Source: Paraphysomonas bandaiensis (Eukaryota > Chrysophyceae). From it: DNA of 64,000 nucleotides. Position 1 is the first letter of the stretch; every line of letters begins with the position of its first letter. The DNA is taken from assembly GCA_965644295.1 (NCBI GenBank), contig CBFFRP010000150.1, positions 186,001-250,000 of the forward strand, in the 5' to 3' direction. A program made the translations under genes and the position numbers. Shown one piece after another: positions 34,240-46,083 of this stretch. The notes under the pieces were generated by a model, which saw nothing but the letters and a program-made list of their open reading frames with translations, was not told the DNA's origin and did no database searches.

Positions 34240-37200
34240 ATGAATATGACTACATTAATTGAAACAAGTAATACAGAATTATTAAGAAAACTTAATGATT
34301 TTATTATAAAAAATGAAAAATATATATATTATGGTAAAGAAATGGATAGTATGTTACGATCACTATGTAATGAATTAGTTGCTGCTATTGAAAGTTGTAT
34401 TGGACCTAGTGATGTAAATCTACAACATGAAGTATGTTTAACATTCTTAACAACAACTTTACCACGTATAATTGATATATTTCTTCGTCGAGATACATTA
34501 AGGTAAGGTAGTTCAGTTATTATGATATACTCATTACACTGTTAGACCTCATGTACCATGTGTCACGGAGGTGTTACTTGCTACTGCACGTCTGCTCGCC
34601 CAACCTGTTTCGAGTGAAATCCTAAAGCTGTGTGAACTACGAAACCATCTGTTGAGCGGAAGTAACAATTTCAAATTTGTGAATCCCACTGAGTTGGGTG
34701 TCGGAGGACCTTATGCTAAGCCTGTTTCACATCGTGGTTTCTATGTTGACCATGGCCGTCCTGAAGTAGTGATCATTGTAAGTTCAGACCTCTCCCGTAC
34801 TTATATAATATGGTTGTGCAGAATCGACAGAGTGTATACTTTTGGCCGAGAGATTGGGCAGATATTGTTGGGGGTGATAATGCTGTAGGACATTTTGTAA
34901 GGGTATATTTTAAGCGGCGGTGGGTGGAGGGCCAGATAGTAGCATACAATTCTAAAAGCTGCACTCACCGGGTGAATGTAGTGAGGGAGGAAGCTCTCTT
35001 CTCTGACGACAAAGATATGAGTGGTGGTACAGATGTTACTCAAGAGGACGTATTTTATGCTGCAGGCCTTGTGGACACTCCTCCTGTAACACACCGAGCC
35101 CCAGTTGCTACAACTGAAACTCCAGATATATCAGTTGACCTGAGTTCCTGTATGCACACCTGGGTGGATACGCAGTACAGGGACCGCGTCAGATCTCGCT
35201 CACAATCATTTGAAACAGGATTATCTTATAGTGAGGCAGATATCGGACTATTCGTGCGTGTTTGGTGGCCTAAGTATAGTACGGACTACTATGGCAAAAT
35301 AGTAGGGTACTCGGCTACTGAGGGACAACACACTGTAGTGTATGAGGATAAAGACGAACGTACAGTGCGTCTAGGCGAACGAGACTGCGAGGTGATACGT
35401 GGTGTACCAGAGTTAGTGATGCAAAGCGCTGCTAGTCGATCGGATGGGTCTCAGGCTATGTTAGTTGGTAACTGGCACAAAGGTACCCGTGCCCAGCGCA
35501 AACCTAGTGGTGGGGCTGTAGCTGCAGCTTCAGCCGCGTTTTACTTACAGCCACGAAATGAGGGAGTGTGTGTGCGCCCGGAACCCCACCAAGCTCACTC
35601 CTTTAGCTTTCTTTTGGCAGATGTTATTGATATGTATTTCGCGGAGGGAGGGTTTACGTCTCTCTTTCAAGTACTTCGTGATATGTCTGCTCCCCCTCCC
35701 GACCTTCATGTAATTATTGTACACATGAAATTAGTGTACTCCTTACGGCAACGTATTCGCAAGCAATTTTTCCGTGCTATTGCTTGGGAAGTAAAGGAGG
35801 TTATACCAACAACCATCCTGCGGTTTAAAGAAGCTCAGATTAAAACTGTGTCTCAAACAGATATCAATACTGTTTTGTGTGGGTTAAAGGATATTATAGC
35901 ACATGCCAGCAGCTCAGATTGTAATGTTCGACGAGAAATCGATATATTTAATTTACAGATTGCTGCTATGTTGGTGCGCTCGTCACAGCTCCAGAAGCGG
36001 TATCTGGGGCTCTCTGCGATACAGGGGGAAATAGAAGTAGCGATGCCGCAAGTTGTATCACTTTTGCTCCGTCAGACATCTAACGCTAGGGGCTCAGTTC
36101 GTGGAGGAAATAAATCCCCTACAAATGGAAAAAAGTCACTGATCGGCCCCGCATACTTAGCACAATGGGTGGAGGATAACAACATATTTGATAGTATATT
36201 TGGGGAGTCTTTACATCAAGATCTTGCTGCGAAAAGCGAATTTCTTCTTGTATTTCTTGCTCTTCAGAGGCGACTAACTGAAGATCATATCGCAGCCATA
36301 TGGCAAGCCTCTCAAGGAGGGCATGAAGCCGTTGTTCGTGTGCTGCACCAGCTTATCCTTCGTATTGTTCCTGTTATGGAACCTACTTTGAGGATGTTTT
36401 TATTCAATCTCATCTCGATTGTGCCTTACTCTGATTATTCGGAGCAGCATTTGCATTTGCTGAAGGAGTACACCGTCTGTGTTCTCCGTGCCCAGCGATC
36501 GGAGGAGGCATCTCCAGGAGGATCTTCTACTTCTAATGGTAGTAACCACGGAACTTCTTTGCCTACTCAGCCCCAGGCGATTATGTCGCCTGGTATGTCG
36601 ACGGGGTCATCGAATGGTGTTGCTACGACTGTGGCCACAACAGCCAATGACCCGAGTAGCTCTAGTGGTCGGAGGGGTCAGGTTGCCCATACTCCACAAA
36701 GGATATGGATGGGATTTGCTGTGTTGTGGCAGTTCATACAAGACCAGCCCTACAGCTCCACAGGGAACTGTGGGACTTCAGTTATTCACGTTAGTGTTCC
36801 AATTATAGACTTGGCAGTCCAGCTTTTGGTAGATTTGCTTAGAGATGAGTTTAGAGATGAGAGAGAAATTATGATTCAACAGTGCATGCAAAACATCAAG
36901 AACGGCACAAGTGTTCCTGTTTCGTTGAAGATTATCCGAATGACTTTGTCCTTGTACCCTTCTACCAGTGGTGGCTGGTTTAATGTGGGTCGCTCTGCAG
37001 CTAAAACAACCACAGTTGGCATATTGATTGACAGACTATGCAAGCAAGACAATCTTTTAGCTTTAATATTTGATGAAATATCTAGCTATCACATGTTATA
37101 TATGGAACAAAAGTCTACTCTATCAAATGTATTATACGCTAACGATGTACGTATTAAAATTAAGGGGAAGCTGTGCAGAATTCCACATCTAAGTGGAATG

Positions 37201-40200
37201 ATGGAACGATTGCACCTGCTGTCATTTTTACTATGCAATTCCACTTTATGTTTGAGCGAAGATCAACTATTTTTGCTTTGGAAGGTGTATATTGAAGAAG
37301 CATCAAGCCCACAAGTTGTTGAGTTATTTATAACATGGATAGAATCATTTTTGACTGTGGAAAAGAAATCATTTTATGTGTTCCTATGCTCTTTGTCACA
37401 GGAAGGCGGGGAAGATATAAAGTCAAAATCGAAACTTGACATTCTTCGTCCTTTGTCTAATTTAAATGACTACTACTCTGAGAGTGAGTATTCGCAGTCG
37501 TTTACCGATAATGCGCTTCACAGTATACTCGATCAAAAACTTGGGTCATTAGTTGATGCTAGTGCCGCTGATTTTAGCTTCATCTGCCGTCAGCCAATGG
37601 CTTCACTATGCATGAAGTTGATTTTGTACGCCAATGTTAATTCTAAGAGTATCAGAGTGGATTCGGAAGGCGGGTGGCTCCGGGTGTCATCAACACTTAT
37701 GGGTCTTGGTCTATTATGGCGCATGGCTGTGGACTCGGAGGAGCCTGATGTGCATGAGGCAGCATCATATTTGTTAATCGAGCTGCATCATCGTATGTCA
37801 CCTAAACTAAAAGATATTGATGAAATCCGTAGTATTTTTTTGAAACACTGCTTTTCACAGATGTCTGCGTGTATTCAGTGCCTCAGAACTGGAGAACCAT
37901 TACCGAGTGCTGAGAACGGTTCCTTTCCTGAAGATGATGGTGTACTTGATTCTGCAACTTTAGCTCGCAGAGTAAAAAGATATGTTACACTCATGAGACT
38001 TTTTGTCCAAAGATTTAACCATTTTCCGAAGCAATACTGTAAAATTATTGTGATAAGTGGGCGAAGTAGTTCGCGACTAGTAGATCTCACTGCATCTCTG
38101 GATGATACTATTCGTAGTCTTCGAGAGCGCATTGGTAGTCAGTATCATGTTCAAATTGAATGTGTTGGACTTTCTAGACTGACAAAGGCAAGTATTGAAC
38201 TTGGTGGTCCAGGAGATACCATTGATACGTCATCAACGGAACGCCTCGACAAAGATGAGGTTACACTACGGGCTTTGAAGTTCCGTCCTGTAGAATCAGT
38301 AGTAGTTACGAGGATCGAGACTTCTGACAGCATGCTCAATAACGAAAGTAATGACGATGCATCGAAGTATACTCACGAAAGCACTGTTGGTAAAGTCAAA
38401 AAACAGGATATAATACTTGCCAAACACCTTTGTGCGACCTTTATTCCTCCTCTCAACCCTTTTGAATGGTTGGGAGTGGACTCCAGCGGTTCCAAGGATT
38501 TGGGTAACACCTGTCCTTTAAGCAATCGCAGTGGTGCAATTGAGTACACGCCACTGCTGTCTATGCCTGTATTGCCCCTACCGCCGCATATCGACATGAC
38601 ACTCGCTACACCTTCGATCTCTTCAACCGACCAGTTTAGCACTGGAAAGGGCGAAATAACAAGAATTTCTCGTCTGGCGAAGTATCTTGGCCCATATCTA
38701 GATAGTAAGCCGGAGCACTTTGACCAGCTGTTGCAAATGCTTGATGGCTATCTGTCGTTGGAAATTGAAGTTAGAGTATAAATGTGTCTGATATTCGTAT
38801 TTCATATATCTTGTATTGGCAGGGCACTCCTGAATCCGAGCACGAGGTATCGATGGCAGTTTGGGAGGTAATTTTACCACGATTTGGCTGGTGTATCTCA
38901 TTGTGGGTAGGTTGTTCAATCTTTGCCTGTTCATCCTGTTTTGCTTCATACTCTCCGGACTTTGACGCATCAACCAGGAGTAAATAACTCTGCATTTTTT
39001 AAGGAGTTATTGGATCCTAATTGTCCGTATAGACTCCTTTACACACTGCAGGTACGAGTGGTACTCATCAATATAGCTCTGGTGACTTGTGTTTAGATCA
39101 TTGATGGGTTACTCACGCCTGTGGCACCAAGTTCTATCAGTGCGCTACATTGGGATAGACCCACCCTGGAGTGGGCTTGGCAGTTTCTCCTGATGGGAGG
39201 TGCAGAGTATTTGACAAGTCTAATGCATATTTTGCTGGCTACACTGCCCAGTATTATAAACACTGCTGGCACAAATAGAGTTCATCAGTCACATGAGGGA
39301 CATTCTACTGGAGTAACACGACCGGATGCTTTCGTATTAAGTATAGTGTTGTCGGAGAAAATTCTGCATAAACTCTTGACAGTTGATGTCGAGTACGGCA
39401 AGTGGCAATTAGATACACCTTATGACCCAGGTGCTGTTTTTGTTGGAACTGATATCTCCTCTGTAATTCCCGGGGGAATGGTCCTCACATGTTTCGATGT
39501 GAAACACTTTATTCCAAGTGTTATGGATGCCACTTTACAAACGTCAAGTATCGTAGCACATGTCTCTTCGTCTAGTCAGTTATTGGCAACGGTTCAGTCG
39601 TTTGTAGAGTACACTATAATTCTGGTTTTTGGCTTGTTGATGTCGGCGGAGGACAGCCTAGAAATATTAGATCAGTACGAAGATTTTCATCGATGGATAA
39701 GGAGCGTAACTCTGCGCTCACCGCACGAGTCGATTCGTCGCTCTGCGTGTCGACGACTTTCCGAGTGCTGTGCGATGCTACTTATGAAGTGTCGAGATGA
39801 GACCGGCCTTTCATCGACCCAGAGAGAATGTCGAGTTGCTTTATTTCATTACATATTCAACTGCATTGTATGCGCTGCACATCCAGATTATGCGGGTGCT
39901 CTGCATTCGAATTTAGATATCAACTCACGAGGATTAGTAGGACCGGAGAACTACCGCAATGCAGGCGAATTGTATCATCTTATAGCGTGTCTGATGGCAC
40001 TGCGATCACGACCGGAAGTGCTGTCGTATCTTGGTATTGGATCGCTTATTTCTGTGTGTGGCTCGGAAGAGGATTTAAATCAAATTGTTCATGTCGAGGC
40101 TCGAAATACCTGGTTTGATGAACGTAACCTGTGCAGTTTATTTGCAGAGAAGCTTTTCACTCATAAAGCACGCGAGATGTTTCATTCTCCAGAAGTAGAC

Positions 40201-43200
40201 GGTACATTAGTAGGTATTATCATGCCATTATTTATTTGTTAGAATTTCAATGCTGCTATTTAGGAATCTTAAGGATGCTTCTGATATTGTCCAAGGATTC
40301 TAGTGAATGTAAACTTCTTTTAGGACAATACTGCCCACCGGACAGCGTGTTGACGACTGCAAGTAGTGAAGTCAGTCTAATATCCCACTTGTATGTAAAC
40401 TGTCTGTTTCCACAACAATACTCACGGAACCCTCCATTGAATTCTATTGACTCGGATATTTCAACTCCAGCAGTTGCTATCTGTCAAACATCATTGAGTC
40501 GGCATTTGTCTTATGCGCTTATTCTGGAACTTTGCACTACTGAGAAAGCTAATCTGTACAGTTTGGTGAATATATTGTTTAAAGCCGAGTTTGCTGATTC
40601 GGACGACAGCAAAAGTTCCTCTACTATGGGGGTGATAAGTCAAAAGAAACGTAGTTACCTTTGGGAGTATGACCCTAACGTTCTCGTGAAGGCCAAAGAT
40701 GCTTATCTTGGCCTCTATAACCAAGGCGCGACGTGTTATATGAATTCATTTCTCCAGCAGCTTTTCCATATTAAAAGTTTTTCCGATGGATTGTTAGCTA
40801 TTGATTCCAATGAACACCTAGAATCTGAGAACGAAGCTCTTTTCTTTGAATTGCAAGTTTTATTTGGATTCTTGCGACTAAGTCAGAAGAGTTATTGTGA
40901 CACATTGTCGTTTTGTAGACTATTCAGAGATTATGATGGTGAGCCCGTTAAATTAGGTGAACAGAAGGATGTGAATGAGTTTGCGGCTATGTTGTTTGAT
41001 AAATTGGAGGGTAACAAGGATTGTGCCAGGCTGCTGTCGAAACATTTTGGGGGTACTCTAGTGTGGCAGACGATTTCTACTGAGTCAGAGTATCGCAGTG
41101 AACGAGAAGAGCCCTTTTATATGATAACAGCTGAAGTCAAGGACAAGACAGCCCTGGAAGACTCCCTCGAGCTCTACGTGACCGGAGAAATGTTAACTGG
41201 TGATAATAAAGTAAATGACGATAACAATGGTAAAAAAGTGGAAGCTCTGAGGCGATGTGCTATTCGTTCTCTTCCCGATGTACTTATAATTCATCTCAAG
41301 CGATTTGATTTTGACTTAGAAACAATGAATAGGCGCAAGCTCAATGACTACTTCACTTTTCCAGAGAACTTGAACATGCTCCCATATACAGAAGAGGGAA
41401 TACAAGAAATGGAGTCCAGACGTCGGGCTAGGTCGCAGGTACACGAAGACTCATCAGGATGGGATACCAACCTCGATTTACCCTCTGATGAGACTCTGAC
41501 TACGTCCCCAAAAAACGACTCAAATAGAACTAATATGAGAGATAGAGAATACTACATGTATAGACTGAAGGGCGTAGTGGCGCACACAGGCGCTATAGAT
41601 AGTGGGCATTACTACTCCTTTATTCGTGACCAAGAGACGGGAAAGTGGATGGAATTTAACGATCGTTCAGTACTTCCTTTCGACGCGGAGTCAATACCTG
41701 GGGAGTGCTATGGTGGTCCTATCAAAACCAAACCGACAGAGTCAGGGAATGATATTTCATCCAATCAACCTCCACAAATGAAGCAATACAACGCTTATAT
41801 TCTTTTCTACGAACGCTGCAATGAATCAGATACCAGTATTAGACAGTCAAGCAATTGTAGTAAGGCCGGAAAGTGTTCGTCAGAGCAGTCTGCAAGTACT
41901 ATTCAACCTGAAGATATATTTTCATTTGAAGTAGATGATGAAAGCAATGATAACAATTCGGTAACAATAGAAAACGAGACTGCTACTAGTATGGAAAGCG
42001 AGGTGCCTGTCGTGCGTCAACCATTATTCCACAGAACTCGTTCAGAGTCTATGATTGAAGACTGTCTGACTGACTCAACTTCATTGGAGACTGCTGTGAA
42101 TTCTGGCGCCGCAATGTCGAAAAGAGTTTTAGCTGCAGTGTGGAGAGAAAACACCGAATTCATTTTAGACCGCACGAAATTTAGTGCTGATTACTTTTTG
42201 TTTTTTTGGAAGTTGTTAGAAATGTCTATTGTTTCAGAAATACTGGACGAAATATCACTAGTTGAAGACCTTGTATGTGGCGCCCAAACTTCAAATGAAA
42301 ATCACACTGACAATGCTATATCTTACTTAGACGAGGCTAAATGCTCACAGTCGTTTTGCAAACGCATATTGTGTAAGCTTGTTTTGGCCAGTACGCATTT
42401 TTGCGTGGAGGTTTTGGCTCGAGCACGTGCTCATCAGTGTATACCCCTCTTTGTGGAACGGTTGGAGGATATCGTCATGCGAGATACGAGCGGTGCTTGT
42501 GCGGAAGCTGTTTTAAGTGAGTTGTCGAAGGACCCCACTGGAATACTTGATAATTCCTCTGACTGTCAGTCTCTGTCCCTGGAACACACTCCTTCAACAG
42601 CACTTCGATCCAAGGAATTACTTCGTCTTGAGCGTGCGGTACACCCGATGCTTTTATCTGTGTTTTTAGAGTGCCCACATACCTTTTCCGTATCTATAAT
42701 GTCGAGACTGTTGACATGGTGTGCCAAAATCGCTCGCCCGCATCATATGACTAAGTATATGGAATTAAATAGTGGTAGTGCGGAAGATCATGAGCATAGC
42801 GCAGATGAAGAAGTATATAGTAGTGAACATCCTCAGTCTTCAGTAGAGCTACATCGCCGGAATGAAGAGCGGATGGAGTCGTGTAGCCAGTACACATCTT
42901 GTGTTACAAGATTTGTTGGTAAACTGTTAATTCTTGTGGAGCATTTTAGACCTGATGATCTTCTTATAAGCAAAGGTAAGTGTTTCGAGTCCTCGGCTCT
43001 TATAACGCCTGTTTATTATGCAGGATACGAAGTTCTGACAGATCTATTGATGCGGTTTTCTTGTTTTGGAGAGGACGAAAAGAATATGCTGCTTCAGTAC
43101 GGGGCAGTATATAGGTTTGTTGAAGACTGTGTCTTGCTACAACGAACTTATGATTTTATTTAGGGTAATATGCTCTGTCATCGTGCTTTACCCGTTTCAT

Positions 43201-44258
43201 AAGCAGTACCCAACTAGAAATATTTTACGAAACTCAGTTGGTACAGTTTGTTGCTGTATATAATATGCTATGTTATATATTTTCTTCAGATTTAGTATCT
43301 GTGCTGGTGAAAGCTGTGAAGAGATCTCATGTTGCCTATGATCCCTTTCAATATGAATCTCCAATATCCTCTGTAAAATCTCTGTCTTCGAAAGATATAC
43401 AGGCTTTTACTACGAGGTGAATGTAGACGCCACATATGAAGAGCACTTCTGAATTGTCTGCAGGTCATTCTTGGAGAACGCTGTGCTCGTTAGTAGTGCT
43501 TCCGTTTCTGGGGCACTAATTCATGTGTGTATTATTTGTCGTATAGTGTTAGCACTAATGCGAATTGTCTCAGATATGCAGTATGTCTGAGAGCCGTGAA
43601 GTTATCAAGGTCTGCTTTAAAAAGTAGTCCAGTATATTGTTTACGTAGTGGTGTATGTTGCAGATACTCGGCTGCCTGAATGACAAGATTCTTGAGTGTA
43701 CACTGAACTCTCCTCCCAGAACTGACACCTCGCTTAGGTGAGATATTATTACAGTTAGTATATATGTACTCAACTTCACAGCAGAGTTTATTTTTCTGTG
43801 TTCGAGGAGCAGCTACTTCATATTGCCCGGGGGACTGTCCGTGTCGCCGTCGGATCAGGTGACTCCGATGTTCGTCAACTACTAGATAATGAGCGAGTGG
43901 AAATGATTTTGAATGATATTGTGCCCACAATTGTTGCTCGGGTGTGTTTATGCGTTGCTGTCGAGTTTGTATAACCATTTTGATAGACTTCTCAAATATG
44001 TCAACGTGGCCACAATGGAGATGCTGAGTATGTTTATAGTGTGTGCAGTTTCTTATATAAACTGGGGATGACGAGTGAAGTTGGTTACAACATTGTCATG
44101 TCGTTGAGGTGAAAACTGTATAATTTTCAAGGATTCTATTATCTGATGTATATCTCAGGAACCATTGGAAGGTGTTTTCGAGCGATTTAAGCGGGCGGAG
44201 TAGCAGAAGCGATGCGCAGAATTATAGGAAAGCTTCTAGGAACGACGGATGGGGTTAG
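34240..44258 (+). CDS. Giant USP9X/USP24-type ubiquitin carboxyl-terminal hydrolase
   Basis: Sixteen exons (34240-34502, 34546-34777, 34822-38775, 38823-38867, 38911-39051, 39097-40213, 40264-42976, 43024-43114, 43165-43240, 43290-43416, 43464-43524, 43574-43609, 43664-43737, 43785-43941, 43987-44108, 44159-44258) give 3102 aa in frame. Two Tudor-like barrels lie near residues 185-245 and 300-355 (FVRVWWPKYSTDYYGKIVGY), followed by helical solenoid and a ubiquitin-like fold near 1240-1330. The peptidase C19 domain starts YLGLYNQGATCYMNS (Cys2075); the His box is HTGAIDSGHYYSFIRD (His2366). Solenoid order and motifs (LLYTLQIIDGLL) match USP9X/USP24. It removes ubiquitin from proteins; the substrate is unknown. 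Introns crowd the last 1.3 kb. One 48-nt intron (42977-43023) is a multiple of three without a stop and could be retained. The first 60 bases are 20% GC against 55% at 35461-35520. Confidence 0.9.
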
Positions 44259-44844
44259 CTGCTTGATATTGTATGAATGTAAGAGTGTTTGTACTTCAGA
44301 GTAGACTGTTAGTCATGTACAATTATTGTATTGAGATATTAATTTATTGTCCATGATTTTCAATTCTAAATCGTGGTGTTTGAGTAGTATTACATATTTG
44401 GGAAGTTAATCACACTATGGTGTGAAATAGTTGAACATTAACTTGTTAACAGATATCAATATTGAACCCAATATTGAATTGTGAAGCAATGTTATACGAT
44501 AAATGCTGATATTAAAATCTTTTGCGAGGTAGTTTAGCTTCAGTTCTAAGTGATCTAATAATGTTATCATCATGTTGCTGTCTAAATACATATATTACTG
44601 CTTTTTATACTTTATACTATATACTTTTGTTTCATGGAAATTAGAAGAGAAAAGTTATATGGACTTATTATGATATATATACTACATATGCTATGGTAGA
44701 GTGTCACCACTAAATATGCAGTTTCGAGGAGATTCATCAGTTTCTACAAGATTTGTCAACATCTGACTTCAAGTTACTTTTCATGCGCAGTACCCAACTA
44801 GAAAAACAGTCGTTGGTACAGTAGTAAATATCTTATTACTAGCA

Positions 44845-45720
44845 ATAGACTTTTAAGAGTCAGAGCTACCTATTGCTTATCTCTGATATCCTACTGTTTA
44901 GCGCTATGAACGCTGCTTGTGTATCAACGCAAGCACCAAGGTGCAATCGCTCAAAAGCACACAGAAGCAGTAATAGCTTTAATATGGCTAGTTGTTTTTG
45001 TGTTAGTTTAGTGTTTTTTTGGCTTTGATAGTTAAACTAGTAGTTCTGAAGGCAACTCCTTGACATTATCTTCAACGCCATCATCATCTGGTTCATCAAT
45101 CTGCCTCGAACTCTAATGGCTAAATTATACTTGGTATTGGGGGCTAAATTAACAAGATGATCTACTTCACTACATCAAGCTACCACATAGTATGTCTACT
45201 CAGAACGATGATAGACAGACTTCTCTGTTCAACGATATTACGGCAGGTGAATATATACTCTCCCCTTTTACTTCACTATAACTTACACGCTTATAGTCGA
45301 GGTAATGCCAAAACGTGGTAAGTATTGAGTAATTATTTTACTGTAATTTGAATCTGAGAGGTTAAATATAAAGAAACAATTATAGTTGTTATTTTACGAG
45401 TAGCTTTTTATGCTTATGACTGAAACGCTTGAACTGTATAATATATATGTGTAGTCGGTGACTTTTATAGCTGTAAAACTGAAGTAATGTGGAAGAAATT
45501 AGTAAAAAATGTTATAAACAATACTTTTCACACTTTTAATATCTTTATAGGTACTTATTGTTCATAGTTATACCATTTGCCGACCATCATCAAAAATTTC
45601 ACCAGGTTTTATTCATTTCACCAGCTTTTGGCATTACCTCGACTTTTACACTATCAATTTGCTTTCGATAGTTGGCTCTTTCAATAGTACTTAGCAGTTT
45701 CGTTTTTTCATTCGCATCTA
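44845..45720 (+). repeat. Dispersed repeat copy A (interrupted by a MITE)
   Basis: Matches, in inverse orientation, two segments at the right end of the window. Examples: the words around CAAGCACCAAGGTGCAA (44929) and AGCAATAG..AAGAGTCAG (44848), and 45180-45246 against the complement of 63347-63411. By eye identity is about 80-85% over matched blocks. It contains a possible first exon, ATG at 45188 reading MSTQNDDRQTSLFNDITA followed by a GT donor; the right-hand copy conserves the same frame as PTLNEDRQNSQFNDITA but without the ATG. Likely a decayed mobile or duplicated gene. Confidence 0.75.
45294..45645. mobile_element. 352-bp MITE, PIF/Harbinger (Tourist)-type
   Basis: The terminal inverted repeats begin AGTCGAGGTAATGCCAAAA (45295-45313; complement at 45626-45644). 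The flanking direct repeat is TTA at 45291-45293 and 45646-45648, the target site of PIF/Harbinger elements. The related repeat copy at 63230-63525 carries the uninterrupted empty site (TAA at 63296-63298 on the plus strand), so insertion is demonstrated inside this window. No transposase inside. A 60-codon minus-strand frame at 45599-45781 straddles its edge and is not a gene. Confidence 0.88.
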
Positions 45721-46083
45721 TAGTGTTTTGATGAGTGTGCAAATAGTAGAAGTGTTGAATAGGTTTCATGCTATATACCACCTCTTATTCCTTTTTTGAT
45801 CTGGCGATTATATTGAAGTGATTATACTCGATTTCATCCAAGAGAAATAGAGCAATTATACAATCTGTTTTCTTATAATTTATCCAGTCAATAAGTTGTT
45901 ATATGAGATATAAAGTTCGCAGCCATGAACTGAATCATGATAAATTGTCGTTACATCATGTCACTTTTCGTGTTAACAGTAACACTCTTTGCATATATGT
46001 ATATACGAATTGTTCACTCTGCAGAGAAAAACTAATATAGCTACGAACTACACTTTTACAATGGCATGGGAACACATAAAAAT

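Larger units (their letters stand above)
44259..46083. other. Convergent intergenic with repeat insertions
   Basis: Between the 3' ends of USP (+) and CHMP7 (-). It holds a dispersed-repeat copy and a MITE (annotated separately). The rest is AT-rich and empty. Confidence 0.6.

Noticed and set aside
43532-43978. 148-codon minus-strand frame
   Set aside because: Antisense to spliced USP exons 11-15, which keep frame through six junctions.
45599-45781. 60-codon minus-strand frame
   Set aside because: It straddles the MITE border and repeat copy A.
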